NCBI GenBank assembly: GCA_015146655.1 | Contig: VKHL01000005.1 | Span: 248,001-312,000 of the forward strand | Length of the DNA stretch: 64,000 bases | Source: Ochromonas danica | Lineage: Eukaryota; Sar; Chrysophyceae; Chromulinales; Chromulinaceae | Direction of reading: 5' to 3' | Shown here: positions 32,282 through 45,628 of the stretch, one piece after another | Layout: every line of letters starts with the position of its first letter | Numbering within the stretch: position 1 is the first letter of the stretch | Notes under the pieces: model-generated | Told to the model about the DNA's origin: nothing | Database searches by the model: none | Seen by the model: the letters and a program-made list of their open reading frames with translations, nothing else | Translations under genes and position numbers: made by a program

Positions 32282-33649
32282 ATGAATGTGCTATCAGCTT
32301 CTCGTACAATGGCTTCTCATCTGGTATCCAATCGGCTGAACTCTCAATTGGGAGCCGGGCGTGTGATCAAAGCGAGCATTGCCACCTATCATGATCGTAT
32401 CGAGGTGAGAGAATTATTTCTCCCGTTCTCTTCTGTAGATTTGGACTGAGTGTGAGTTTATTAGGTTTCCAGATTGTCTGTAACCAAAACTCAAAAGCCC
32501 AAGGCTAAAACTCCTTACGAGGAGCTTCTGTTCGGTCACACATTCACGGACCACATGCTGGAGATTGATTGGGACATCAACAAAGGCTGGCATGCTCCTA
32601 AAATTACTCCCTACCAAAACTTAAGCCTTAGTCCTGCGTCAACTTGTCTGCAATATGGAATCGAGGTGAGTCGGGTTGATTAGCTGGTTCTGTGCTTGAC
32701 TGTCTTTAACAATTGTCTGCTGCTTGTGTTATTTTAGTGCTTTGAAGGGATGAAAGCATATTTGGATAAGGATGAGAATATTCGTCTTTTTCGTCCCGAC
32801 AGGAATATGGCTCGGTTAAACTTCTCTATGGTGCGCATGGGCATGCCCCGCATAGACATGGACGACGGCCTCCTGGACTGCATTAAAGAGATTCTTAAGA
32901 TTGACAAGAGTTGGATCCCTAATAAGGAGGGATATTCTCTGTATTTACGCCCAACAGCCATCGGTACTTCACCATTTCTCGGCGTTCAAGCAGCGGAACA
33001 TGTCAAGCTTTTCACAATCCTTTGTCCAGTGGGGCCTTACTATAGATCAGGTTTTAACCCTGTCAAACTCTATGCTGACACGGAGAACGTCCGTGCTTGG
33101 CCTGGTGGTGTAGGCAATGCTAAAGTGGGTGGAAACTATGCCCCCACAATCTTGCCTTCTCGTGAGGCTGCCAGAAAGCATGGGTGCTCGCAAATTTTGT
33201 GGCTCTTTGGCGAGAACCACGAAGCCACTGAAGTTGGTGCAATGAATATTTTCTTTGTGCTGAAGAAAGTTATCGATGGCAAGGAGGTGTTGGAGTTAGC
33301 GACTGCTCCTTTGACGAGAGGAGACATCCTGCCTGGTGTGACGCGTGCCAGTATTCTTGAGTTAGCTCGTGAACTGCCCGCTTCGGAGGCTAACAACTTG
33401 GTGGTATCGGAAAGGTTCGTTCCCATGGGCGAACTTGTTCAAGCCAGTAAAGAAGGTAGATTAGTAGAAATATTTGGTGCTGGAACTGCAGCAGTCATTA
33501 GTCCCGTGGGCAGCATCATTTATAAAGACAGCGAAGTCCTTCCATCCTATTCACTTGAAGCGGGTCCTCTTGCCTTGAAGTTTTACAAGAAGTTGCTTGA
33601 TATCCAGTATGGCCGCGTGGAACATCCCTGGTCTGTTGTGGTCAAGTAA
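32282..33649 (+). CDS. BCAT: Branched-chain amino acid aminotransferase
   Basis: PLP enzyme that interconverts Leu, Ile and Val with their 2-oxo acids. Three exons (32282-32404, 32465-32665, 32738-33649), all phase 0, give 411 residues. Residues 1-40 are basic, hydroxyl-rich and acid-poor, so a mitochondrial presequence is likely. Landmarks are GHTFTDHMLEIDW, the fold-type IV block YGIECFEGMKAY, LYLRPTAIGT, and GNAKVGGNYAP with the PLP lysine at about residue 237. APLTRGDILPGVTR and FGAGTAAVISPVG follow. Length and motifs match class IV eukaryotic BCATs. Confidence 0.95.
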
Positions 33650-33878
33650 ATTTGTTTGCGGCGTTGTTTTAGCTATTGAACCGTGTTCTGCTACTACAAC
33701 CTTCTGGCAGCTCTTGTAGATTTCAATATCTATCGGTATGTTTTCTGCGAAATGTTTAGCTATCAGAATTCCTTTAGTACAGTGTAAATGTAGAGATTCT
33801 TTCATCAAGAAACGTGTTTGTTGTTAGAAGTTGTTTCTTCAGTATGCTGTTGAGGGACTGGGTTATATAATTGAAATC

Positions 33879-34796
33879 ATGTCCTTCTTCACCGATCGTC
33901 CGCAAACACCTTCACGACTAAGGAGAGGTGGTAGTTCTGATGAGGACAGTGATGGAGGTGGAGGAAGAATCAACAGATCATCTCCTTTCTTGCCTCCCTG
34001 CGAGACCACTTCTTCGGACACCAACGAGGAGAGTGATCGCAGCTCCAGCGGCAGAGAGGAGTTGAGCAAAAGATGTGGAAGTGGTATGGACATCCGAAAC
34101 AGCAACATTTTAGATAACAATATCTTTATCTTATAACTTGTTGCTGTGTAGGACGATCCTCCACGCGATTCGCTGCAGGCAAGAACTTCACAACAACAAC
34201 CTTCTTCAAGGTGCCGGCTCAACGGACCACTAAAGAAGATGATGGCATGGCAAGTAGCGATTATCTTTCTTTTGCTACTTCACCACTCTCTCCCTCAAAA
34301 CCCGCTTTCCAACAGGTCATCTCAAGCACGGGCCACAGCTCCTCTAAGCCTTCACTCAGCAATCATACAAACTCTTCCAGTTATGCTCAGCCTTATGAGA
34401 AGGTGAACTAAAGCCCTAAATGCCTTCGTATTGGTCTGTTTGACTCTCAGCACATCAACAGCTACCTTTCAGGAGAAGCTCCACGGAACTTCTGGATAAC
34501 GCGGGAGTTACCGAAAGATGTTCGGATATAGACAACATAATATCCTTCTTACGTGATAAGCTGCGCAGCATCGAAGAGGAACTGCCTCTTCTGACGCAGC
34601 AGCTCGTGGAGAAAAGAGCTACTCTTGCTCGCCGTCTATGCAGGTAATGACAAGTGACCATTGAATATACTTCTTTGGTTTATTATATGTCATGCTCCAT
34701 GCTTCTATTCTTGACTTTAGTTTTAGTGAGACGTGCAATCGAATGCTTGAGGACATTGTCCAAGATATGAAGCTCAGGCTGGGTCATCCCCGCTAA
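33879..34796 (+). CDS. Orphan phospho-rich protein with C-terminal coiled coil
   Basis: Four exons (33879-34083, 34152-34402, 34462-34643, 34721-34796) give 237 residues. The first half is disordered and Ser/Thr-rich with an acidic patch (SSDEDSDGGGG). A basic-aromatic block (RFAAGKNFTTTTFFKVP) lies in the middle. Residues about 155-237 form helices with heptad character (DNIISFLRDKLRSIEEELPLL). The acceptor of exon 4 is doubled (TTTAG TTTTAG), so two forms differing by two residues may exist. No family is recognised. Confidence 0.62.
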
Positions 34797-35007
34797 CATG
34801 CTCTTCCACTTAGCATCACGCCACCCCAGTGCTCAATATCTATTAGGCACCCATTGCATGTGTTTGTTGTATGTAAACTCCGAAACTTGCTTGTATAGTC
34901 GAAGTCATAACTTAATTTACATGTCAGTCTGGGAAGAGTTGCTTTTAAAAGCAGCTTTTGTCAAAAACAGCTTTTCGCGAGTCAACAAGAACTAAATTGG
35001 GATTGGG

Positions 35008-38000
35008 ATGGAGCATCTGCGACAGATCGAAGAGGACTTGCGCAATATCTATATTGAGAGTCGGAAACGCTTTCCTGAAGTTGCTGATGCTGCGGAGCAA
35101 GCTGTAGACAGTCTCAAAGCAGTGCGCGAAGTCTACATCAATGACTTGCGCCGACAGGAGGCATCCTCTGACCTTCGCCTCCCGCAGGCTGCTGACCTTG
35201 TCTCACCCTATATCCTCGTGTGTAATCATGCCAATTGCCACCCCAAGCTGATTGGTATGGCGTTGAACAGTCTGTCTTCTCTGCTGAGCTATGAGGTAGT
35301 GCCAGTGCAAGAAGCGCAAAATATCCTTCGCGTCCTCCTCATTCAAGTCCCCACGGCCACCAAGAATGACTTTCAGCTCAAACTTATTCAACTCTGTCTG
35401 CAGTTGGCCACCCTTATGGCGCGTGATAAGGCATCTCTGTGCTTGGTCTCTGAGCAGGCGATGGTCTCCTTGCTCACTATCCTCTTCTCCTTCGCTGACC
35501 CACGGCAAACCATCTCAATCGCCTCTGCGGCCAGCGGGACGACTAGACAGATTGTTTCTCTCATGATGGACCGTGCTTGCATGGTCTTGGAGAGTTACCA
35601 TCGGGAGAAGAAAGAAGCCAATAATCGGTCACAAGAAGACGAGGAAGAAGATCTGCCTGCTTGCTGCCTTGCAAGCATATTCACTATGATAAGAGAGCTT
35701 GCATTTGCCTTGCAGGGGACGTCGTCCATCCTTCGCCTAAAAGATTTACCGGCAACGCAAGGTGGAAGTGCTATGAAGATACAAGTTGTGGAAGTGCTGC
35801 AAGAAGTTCTTGCTGGACGTGACATTTTCTTTGCTCCACCATCTAACCTTCTTTTCTTGCAATCGACTGTGCTACCTGCGGTGAAGACTTTGCTGAAGAA
35901 TTTGAAGTACGATTACATCTTCAGCTATGGCCGTGCGGGGCAAGCAGCTGCTTCTGTCGCCACGGCCAAAAGTCTACGCCTCACCATTTCCATCTTGAAA
36001 CACTTTGCACAATCACCTCCGTGGTTGGATGATTTCTCGGCTCTTCTAGCAGATGGAGTGCAGCCTGTTAGAGATTTCAATCACAAAGATATTGAATTGA
36101 AAACAGTCAGCCAAACCAAGTTAGCCCGATCTTCCTCTTCTTCCAGCTCTACATCCTCTGCCCCTCTTGAAATGAACGGCGTTGACGTACTTCGTAGTAA
36201 GCTCGAAGAGGCGTCTACTCTGCTCATTTCTGGAGGTGTGCTGTTGTCCAAGCTCGCGACTGGGGCACAGGCATCCGGCAGTAGTGCCAAAGCCTTGCCA
36301 AGTCACGACAAACAAGCTTTCGTGCTATTATCCAGCTCTAGTGGTGCTCGTAATGTTTCTCCTCTTGATAGACCTGTCTTCTTGAAGGCTTCGAGTCGCG
36401 GCGATGGTGTGATTGCAGTTTATCCAGCCGCCTGTAGTCTTGCAGGTCTGGTCACAATATCGTTCCAAACACTCTGTGCTGGAGAGACTAAGCCACTTGC
36501 TCATCTCTTTTCGAGCTGCAGTGACCTCATCCTCTGTTACCTTTCTTGTCCGCATGTTGACTTCAAGGAGTTAGAACAGGCGATACGTCACTCTGGTATT
36601 TCTGCGACTTTGCGACCTTTTATTGATGAAGGAGAACTCAAAGTGTTATTTAATTCCACAAATCAGGACGAAGCCTGGTTAGCGATGGCGAATAGCCCTA
36701 ATGTGCCCACCACGAACACAAAGGCCTTACATGGAGAGCAAAGTTGTCCTTCCTCCTTTGTAGATACTCTATGCGAGTATATCTATACTCATCAGACTGC
36801 TATAAACTCATCAGAGCTCTTTCTTATTGTCCTATATTGCCTGCAGGTAGGCATGCTAATCTCCATAACCCGTAATGTCATGACCATTCTCTTTCTCTTA
36901 TCTGATTAGTTCGCGATGAACATGACTCTACGTTTGGGCTTTTTCACACGCTATCACCAATCTGATACTTTCGATGGATCTCCCAATGGTCCTCATGATT
37001 TGTTTCTCGCTCCTTCGGCTCGCGAAGTGTGGCAACGTGTGGCGGCTCTGGCGCCAGATACCGTTTGTCATTTTCCCTCCAGACAAGCTTTAGCCGATCT
37101 CCTTATGCAAAGCTATGAAGGGGTGTTAGAGGCCTGCGCTGGATTGATTAAAGCTTGCGAGACGTTACCGCTTCTGCAATCTTGTTCTTCAGTTCTTTGT
37201 GAGGTAAGATACTGCAGCTTCTGTTCTTCCCTCGCCAGACATTTAACAATATCCACTTGGCTCTAGATGGTGGTGGCAGGTGCAACATTACAGCTATCTG
37301 ATCCGCGGCAACTTGCTTTATCTTTGCTTTGCAAGCATGTTGTAAGAGCTACAATCTCCATTCTATGATTGTCTTCTTGCGTACTCACAAGTTAATACCA
37401 ATCCGTGTGTTACTCCAGATTCCTCTGTGGCATGGCTCGGAGTTGCTGGAAGGCCAACAACCTCATTCTCTCCAGCGCCAATCTTCCACGGAAGGCAGCC
37501 AGAAAGATGAAAAGAATGGCTCCTCTCAGCAGGGAGAATCGTCAAACGCTACATCCTCCACAACAGCAGCATCGCCATATCTTTGGAAGCACAGCCACCT
37601 CCTTCGTCGCCTTCTCCTTCTTCTGCATCTTGTGGCAGATACAGTGACAGACTGGGATTGCATCGTAGATTGCCTCGAGCAGGTTTCTCTACTTGTAGCG
37701 CAGCAAAGTGAGGAAAATGGGCCACAGTTAATGTATCCTCGCAAGGTCCTCCAGGTAGCTTTACGCCGCTTTCTCGACTACAGTCTCTACCTCAGTCAAG
37801 ATAGTCTGTTGCGCCTCATGACTTCTTTTGTGGCTCTTTCCATGAATAACCTCACGCTCTTCTCCTCTTCTTCGTCCTTGAGAACCGTGCCTCTTTCTCC
37901 CGCCAATTCCAACACCGTTGGTGTCTCATCATCTTCTACTGGCGGTACCAATAGTCTAAGTAGCCCTTCTGTTCCGTACTCTATCGAAGCTGTTGTCACC

Positions 38001-41000
38001 ATAAGCAAGAGGAATGCATTCCGAATCACTACGTTGTGGCAGATGGTTTTGTCGCACTTGAAAATGATCTGTTCTTCAAAGGTGGGCATCTCCAAAGTTT
38101 GGCTTTTTCTTTTAGCGGCTGTTTTTAATAATCTTTTATATGGTGATTTAGACCTCACGGCAGCAAGAAGTTGGCGTGGAGGCAGCCTTCGAAGTGCTGG
38201 CTGCCTTTTTGAGTTCTAGTGCTTTGCCACAAGCTGCCCTATTGGACACCTTGTTGAAGACTGTCATGCTGACTGATGATGAAGGTCCTTTTGCCATCTA
38301 CCCAGACCTTTCTTCTGCAGCACATGTTCCTTCCTCCCCAAAACAACAGATTCGTGCTGAGGGAGAGATAAAGGCCGGGCATAAGGATAATGCAGTGTCA
38401 ACATCTTTGTTGCTTGACATTCCGCTCCTTGAAGCCTTGCTGCCTTCTTTGGATTCTGTTTTCTTCTCACGAGCATTCTATCGGTCAGTTTCTTTATAGT
38501 GACCTTCTTCTTATGCTTGTTTGACGCAAAACAAAAATGTAGGAATCAGGTTGAGAAGGTCCTGGAGGAAGTTGCTAGTGACCCCCAATTATCTCAGGCA
38601 GATTTATTGGGCTGTCTACCTTCTCTTTGCGCGCTGCGGAGTGGTGGAGGAAGTGGTGAGGAGGTGCGACTAGCGGTCTTGCGCGGATTGGCGAACTTTC
38701 TTCCGTCAGCAGGCCCTTTACTCTCTGCTGATCCACAGTTGGGAGGATGGTTGGTTGTTTTACGCTTACTGGCTACTGTCCCTTTAGCCTTTACAGGGCA
38801 AGTCGTGCGCTTGGAGTGGGCAACCCTCTATCCTTCCAACAGCGATGGGCTTGGTGGAGGAAATAATGGAGAAGCGCAAGAAGAAGAATGGCCAAGCTGG
38901 CCGCGCGAAGCGCTTTCCGAAGCATTTTCTAGCGTCTCGTTGATTGCGGCAGAGCTGCTTGATGGAATTTGCGAGCACTTCCTTGCATTGGAGGCTCTTC
39001 TCCACTTGCTTGCTCTCTTTGGTGCGCAGACTGCGGATACAAACATGGCTCTTGTGGCAGTTGAAACCTTGTGGAAGGTTGCTGATGCTGCTATTGCTAT
39101 GGTGGTCACCCCTTCTGCTCCTGTTACTCTTCCAAGCACACCTGCTGCTGTCACTTCCGCGCCTGTTTCTCCCAGGCGGCAACGGTGCGCACCTTTCACT
39201 GTTGATGCTGTGACTGGAGTCGTATTGGATCGATTGTGTGCATTGGCACTAGATGGAAGACCCGAAGTGCGCCATAGCGCAACCAACAGTCTCTTTTCTG
39301 CACTGTCGACGAATGCTGCGCGCCTTTCTTCGTCGCAATGGCAAAGGACTTTTGATGAAGTTCTACAACCTCTGTTTGAAAAGTCTACGGCTCGATGCTT
39401 GCTAGCAATCAAGTAATATTATCCTTTTGTTACTATTGTTTCATTCCTCTTTCATTTTTCTCTTATCTTTTGCGTTTGTTCCTTCCTTGTGATTTTGTAG
39501 GATTAATGAGCAAGCAGTAGCACCAGAAGTTAAGCGGGGAGTGCGCATGGCAGTCCATCATTCACGGGACAGTGCATATAAACAATGGACAGAGTCCCGT
39601 GCGCTGGGGCTCCGCGGCTTGGCACGCGCTTTACGTCCTGTTCTCACCCTTTTACCGCAACGTCCAGATTTGTTGAAGATTGTCTGTCATAGATCAGCTC
39701 GCATGGCTCGTGTGGCAGCGTTGGCACAATTGGAAGGAGGAGCAGAAGCTTCACTAGCTGCCCTCGAGCTTCTTCTGCTTCTGCTGCGTGGCTTGGCAGA
39801 CCTTTGCCCTCAGCTGACAATACTTCCAACAATTGATGAGCCGAATCCCGAAGAAGTGTACTTGACTTCTGAGCTATGGTGGAGTGGTAGCTGGAGAAGC
39901 AGGAAGTTTATGGATCGCGATGCTATAACCTATTGCAAGGTTGTCGATCCAGTTTGGCACGAGCTCTCTCTTTTTGCTCTGGCATCTTATCCTTCCCCGG
40001 ATATCCGAATCGATTTAGTTAACCGACTGGAGAGTCTCTACTTGCTAGCTCGGGGCAATCAGTGGTTAGATAGTTTGCTCAGTACCCTTTCTTTACTGTT
40101 TTACAGACAAGTCGTCAAGGACACTCCCCCAAGCAAAATGCAACTCAGTCTAGAAGAGAGTCTGAAGGGCTTGCTGCGCAAGATCAGTGAGGACTTGCTC
40201 ACATCTTCTACCTCCACCTCTTCATCCTGCTCGATGGTACTGTTTGTGCGTCACCTCACTTCAATGGTTTTCAGTGATTCACGCTGCATCGAGATATCGT
40301 CAGATCCTGTTGAGGTTGAAGTGGTTGAGGTGGTTGGCCCGTTGGCCGAAGAGGCCAGTGTTCATCTTGCCTCAGCGTTCCGCTCTTCTCTCTCCTCTTC
40401 CTGTACATGCTCCTTGGTCCTCCTCAAGCAGCTGTTTCGCATGAAGTTTAGGCCATTCTTTGCAAGTCATATAAGTGACAGGTCTGGCAGTGAGATCATC
40501 CAACGGGTCGACAGCTTTACATCCGAGCAAGAATTGGTGGGGAAAATGGTTCCTCGACTTTGCTACGATAGTAATACGAACGCCAATCAAACTCTTCTCT
40601 CTGCGCTGCGGATTGTAGTCGATCAACTGACCTTGGAGAAGTCTTCAGGTGAAATCACGCCAGTATCGCGAACAAAAGGCACCGAAGGTGAAGATAGAGT
40701 GAAATCTAGTAGTTGTGATCAAGCTCAGAACGATGGCATGGACGACGCGATTTCTCTAACTGTGGCTACTTTAGTCTCAATCTTATCATTGCTTTGCGAA
40801 GGAGGGTCTCAAGTTGAAGAGGGCAAGCATTTCCTGTTGCAGGAAGTTACTGCATTGCTCACTCGCCTTCTTCGTCCTTCTAGGTGAGTGGATTACTATG
40901 GTTAACAATGGTAGTATGCTTATCGGTATAATTTGGTGTGTGACGTGGCATCATGTAGTTTGGCTGTCAAGGAACGAGAAAGAGTGTTACACATGCTCTG

Positions 41001-41992
41001 GGTTGCGCTCTCCTTACGCTTGAACTCTCTGAATGTTGCACGTGAAGAATGGTGTTTGAGAAATTTCAAAACACTGGACTTTGTTCTTTCTACTGCTATG
41101 GACTTACTCGATGCTGCAAAGGAGGAAGAGAGTCTAATTGAGATGTGAGTTCGGATTGATTATTGAGATTTCTCAAACAAAACTTTGACAATGGCTGTTC
41201 TCCAGCGCTTCGTTTGCCAAACTCATGCTTGTAGATCAATTAATGGCTGTGGAGCTGCGGCGAGTGACTTCTCAAACGAGGACAGAGTGTTTGAATCAGC
41301 GTGATGCTTTTGAATGCCTCGCAGCTAGGTATGATATTCGCTTGACATTTCTCTTTTCCTTTTCCTAATCCACTATTAATTGTGCCTCAGATGCACGCAA
41401 TGCTTGGAGTCGCTATTGGCCAACCGATTGTTGTTACGGGGATTTTGGAAAGAGCAAGCTGCGGCCTTGCTCTCCTCTTCGTCTGTTCAACCTGAAGTTC
41501 TGGCTTCAATGTGGCAGTGTGTGCTGACCAATCAGCCTATTTTTCCTGTCCAGCTAGACACTGCAGTGGCGCCGTCAACAACAGATGGAATGGAAAGAGA
41601 GTGTTGGCCTTTGCCTGATGCCGTGGAGGAGAGGCTTGTTTCCTTTGTCCTCTACGAGCGCGCCTTGGAAATACTCGCTCGCAGTGGCTCCGAGGCTCTT
41701 CGTAGTATTGCATCTACTTTGATTCGGTTAGCTCCATGCATGCGCTTCCCCAGTGACAATAGCTTCATGATGTTGGTTCTCCTCTTTTTTGTCAATAGAA
41801 GCTGTGATTTGAAGGGAAGCGTATTTTCCCTCACCGCAGTAAATCGAAGACTACAAGCTCAGCTGGCCGAGGCGGCTAAAGAGGTTAGTTGACTGTTCTG
41901 TATTGGCTCGCTGCTTCTTCCTCACTGAATAGAGCTCCTTGTTTAATGAACAGATTCAAATGCTGAAAGCGGCCACAGCTCTTCCTTTCTGA
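35008..41992 (+). CDS. MON2: MON2 homologue, Arf-GEF-like trafficking scaffold
   Basis: MON2 is a large HEAT-type protein related to Arf GEFs of the BIG/GBF type but without the Sec7 domain. It acts at the trans-Golgi and endosomes with DOP1. Eleven exons fit: 35008-36846, 36910-37203, 37267-37341, 37419-38081, 38164-38483, 38543-39412, 39501-40883, 40959-41144, 41206-41328, 41391-41883, 41954-41992, giving 2094 residues (human about 1717). The N-terminus matches the DCB region: IEEDLRNIYIESRKRFPEV, AADLVSPYILVC, SLSSLLSYEVV, and SGTTRQIVSLMMDR. Ser-rich inserts explain part of the extra length. The last exon codes only 12 residues. The family call rests on the first 220 residues. Confidence 0.85.
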
Positions 41993-42213
41993 TTCTTGTC
42001 GTTGCCACTGGTGTAAATATCTAACAAGTTGATCTTCGCATGAAACTCCACCCATCGTCAGCCCACTAATTTCTCAAACACTTCAAATTCTATCAGAGCT
42101 TTAGACATTTCCAATGAAAACAAAAACTACAAAATAGCGGGTTAGCTTATCTCTTCCCGTATCTACACTACCTTCCACACCATAACAGGAATGACTATAA
42201 CAAAAGGATAAGC

Positions 42214-43747
42214 TTAGAATCGCTTTAAGCTTCGTTGTTGTCGTGTCCAGCCCTCCAAGTCGACAGGATGCGATACTTCCGTGGCTTCAGAGTTCTCTTT
42301 CCAGATCTTGATGCTCTTGTCTGCCTCACAAGTCACCAAACGGCTACCCGATAAATCAAAAGATGCAGCGTAGATGCCTGCCTCGGCATCTAATGACCCA
42401 GGCTGTACAATAGTTTGCGATTTCTGGAAGCAATAGCCCGAGGAGGAGTCCCAAAAGTAAAGACTGCCATCATCCCCTCCACTGACCAACACTCCATCTT
42501 CATTCAGCGCAAGCGCATTTAAAGATGTGTTTTGCCCTGACAGATTCTGAATAAATGTACCATCTCGACCACGCCACTTCTTGATGTTATCCGCCGCTCC
42601 AGAGAAGAATACGAACTCCTGCACCATGATATGTCAGTCAGAGATAGAAAGAGAGGGAGAAGGTTCTCAGTAAGAGCAATACTCACCCTCTTCGAAGCCA
42701 CAAGACTACGCACAGACTTTTTATGATGTGTCAAAGTGGAGATCGTTGTTCCTTTGGCAAGATCCCAAAGTTTGATGGTGGAGTCGTGAGAGCCCGTCAC
42801 AATTTGAGGATCGACACCGTTCGTCAGAATGCTCCCAACTGTGTTCTCATGGCCGCACAGAACTTGCACCTGATTTTTCGTGCGCATATCCCAGATCTAT
42901 ATTGACCCATTAACAGCACTTGATCAGAAAGGGCGAGAGAACAGGAAAGGAAGTGACTACCTACCCGTGCCACCGAGTCTCTGCCTCCTGTCACGAGCAA
43001 GTCTAACGTGGGATGTATCGCAAGAGCAAAGACACCCGAGAGATGTCCATGATAGTGCCTAATAACTTTGTTATACTCTAAATCCCAGCACTTGACCTGC
43101 TTGTCCTCCCCTGCGGAGAAGAGGTAAGGGTGTCGGTCACTGAAGGCCAAGCCTCGCACAGTGTGAATGTGACCCGTCAGAGTGAGCTTCAGTCCTCCTT
43201 CTGCACCCGCACAACATTTAGCAAGGTCCCATATCTTGATGGTGCGATCAGCAGAGCCAGTGGCAAAGAAGTCGTTGGAAGGATCGAATGCGATTGACCT
43301 CACCCAGCCCAAGTGACCCGAGATGACCGCGTCCAGCTCCCAAGGCGCATGCCATGTTGGTGTTACAACAGGCTTAGCCAGATTGACAAGACGCCTCTCA
43401 GCAGTTCCGCTCCCTGCCGCTGGTGTGCCATCATGGCTTCTCTTGGGGGTGAGCGCGGTTAGGGAGGAAGAAGAGGAAGAAGAGGAAGAGCCTTCCCCAT
43501 GAGCTGTGATGGCCAATGTAGAGGGAGATTGCTCATTCTCTTCCGACCTCGTCTTCTGGGTCGCTCTCGAGATCTCCAAGCCAGTCCTCGCACTCGCTCT
43601 CTTGGCTGGCCTGCACAACGTCCGTGATAATGTTTTAAAAAGTGTGAGGGAGGGGGAGGGGGAGTTGTCTGACCTAGAGGAGGGAGGAATTACTGAGTGC
43701 AGTCCTTGGAAAAGAAGGTTCGTTCGTTCTAGCGAGGCATCGATCAT
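42214..43747 (-). CDS. PLRG1: PRL1/PRP46, WD40 protein of the NineTeen spliceosome complex
   Basis: A WD40 protein that joins the activated spliceosome with Prp19/CDC5. Three minus-strand exons (43747-42965, 42896-42687, 42618-42214) give 465 residues. After a Ser-rich disordered lead (about 1-125) come [83 protein letters not shown] and the late blocks VNEDG-like [16 protein letters not shown] and [15 protein letters not shown]. This order is specific to PRL1 among WD proteins. The start is the first ATG in frame; an upstream GTG is ignored. It is convergent with MON2. Confidence 0.95.
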
Positions 43748-44408
43748 TCTCTCTTTTCCTTGTTTCACTCTCACTCCAGCAGCCGCGAAGGGCAGGAGCT
43801 ATTCTCCCAGATTTGGAAATTTGACTGTTCCTTGGGTTGAATGAAACAACACATTCTCACTACTAATTACAGAATGATCATTCAACTAATTTATGAATCG
43901 TTATGCAGATGATTTAAAGTTTTAAAGCATATTTTACACACACAAGGTCAAAGCGATGTAATATCTTATTAAAGCATACCATAATTTTCATTTTGATCTA
44001 TCGACATTAAGTACACTGTAATATTTTATTCGCTCTGTTGATAACTTTCATCATTGAAGCTTATCAGTCTAGTCCAGTCCATGTTATTGACCATGTTATC
44101 AACAATGATGATTGATGGTGGTGGATGCGCGGGGTGGTAACAATCGCGCAGCGCGAGCCGCCATCGTTGGCGAAAGCTTGCTTTGCTATCCTCAGCTTGC
44201 AACGAAGACTTCCTGGCGCTGTTCGCTGCCAAGTCCAGAGAATCATCATCTTCTTATCGTTTTATCCTTTAAAGTCGCATTTTGAAATTGGCCTCTAGGG
44301 TGACTAGTGCAACAGTGCTTGAGATCAGATGGCCAGAGCAGGCACGATGCCCATGCCACACTTTCAATCTCTGTGACTCATTTTCATCATTTTGCAATGC
44401 AATTGTAG
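43748..44408. other. Intergenic region with possible first exon of the Sds3-like gene
   Basis: AAATCTGG (as CCAGATTT) lies at 43807-43814, on the promoter side of PRL1. A possible first coding exon of the next gene lies at 44115-44136 (ATG plus seven codons, phase 1), but the implied 272-bp intron is long for this genome. Nothing else is seen. Confidence 0.35.
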
Positions 44409-45467
44409 GTGATAAAAGAGGAGGTGAAGATAGAAGCAACTTGATTATTGCCGAGGCTGAGACTGACCTGGTGGATCTCGATCTCGACGCTGAGATCGAT
44501 AAGGCCATTGCGAAAGTGAAGGATGGCTCCCATAGCGAACTCTTGCTTCGAGTTCAAGGCCTTGAAGTAGAGAAGGAGAAACAAATCGCTGCAGCCGATC
44601 GCCATCGCAAGCTGCAGATCAAGAACATCAATCAGCTGTACGACTACGAGGTGGAAGACGCCCAGGCACTTTACAATGTCAGCCTTGCCACCTTTTGCGT
44701 CTTCCGCCATAGTGCTCATTTGAGATAGTTTTTGCGTAATTTTTCATGTCGTTTCTTGCAGAAAGCGTACGCCGAGCTTCAGGAGCACTTGGTACAAGAG
44801 TTGGTGCAAGAGCGTGCACGGCTGAAGGCCTTGCAGAAGAACAACAGTAGCGGCAATGGCAAGGCTCCTTCAGGCGAGGGAAAAGACTCACTACAGGCTG
44901 GATCAAGTAGTCGAGCGTTGCGATCTCAAAATGGCCCCGTCGACTCTGCGGAGAGCAATGGCCGGGAGAAACGCCGCAAAGTCTCTGCCGCGAGCAAACC
45001 CGTCACTGGTCTTGACCAAGTATTGCCCGAAACCTCCATGAGGTCAGTTCTATCTTATCTTTATGCCTGTCTCATAATGAACGGATTTGTGATTTTGCTA
45101 CAGATCGGATTTTCTCGAAATAGTGCGCGATTTGCAATCGCAAGCTGAATCGTTTAATCGAACCAGACCAACCAGCGCTCATATGTCTGTCTCAGCCAGC
45201 ATAGATCGCTCGCAGTTAAATGTTGATGAAGAAGTTTATACGTTGGGAGAAAGCGTCACTGTCTTTTCAGTGTTATCTCAAGAGTCATTTCAGGGTAATT
45301 TGTGTGCCATATCAGAGAGCGATGTGGTTATCCGAACACTTGCAGGACCGCGTCTGGCTTTCACTTTGGCTCAATTGCAGAGTGGTCGTGTGCGGATAAG
45401 CAGAGAACAAGAGCCCCTTTCTTCCAATGCATTGACTACAGTGGTCTCCGCAGTTGAAAAAACTTGA
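44409..45467 (+). CDS. Sds3/BRMS1-like histone-deacetylase complex subunit (5' end uncertain)
   Basis: Sds3-type proteins hold together Sin3/HDAC complexes. Three exons are clear: 44409-44677, 44762-45042 and 45104-45467, about 304 residues plus a missing N-terminus. The core helix block DLDAEIDKAIAKVKDGSHSE, RHRKLQIKNINQLYDYEVEDA and YAELQEHLVQELVQERARLK fits the Sds3-like domain, where long helices with a G(T/S)HxE segment are typical. A nuclear basic patch (GREKRRKVSAASK) follows, and the C-terminus is a beta-rich block seen in Sds3/BRMS1 relatives. No ATG exists in frame upstream of 44409, so an extra first exon is needed. Confidence 0.7.
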
Positions 45468-45628
45468 TATGATAAGATCTGCGAGACATTCATTTCTGTA
45501 TATTTTGTGCCAAGACAACTAATAAAATTCACAATGCAAGTGAACGATGTTAATTAGCAAAGCACATTGATTCATACACTGCAACAAAATAGCGCAAGAA
45601 AGTGTGCGAGTAGGCAAAAAACAACTCC

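Noticed and set aside
44282-44408. Open frame directly before the Sds3-like exon
   Set aside because: It has no ATG and a good acceptor (TTGTAG) lies at 44407-44408, so this is intron sequence.
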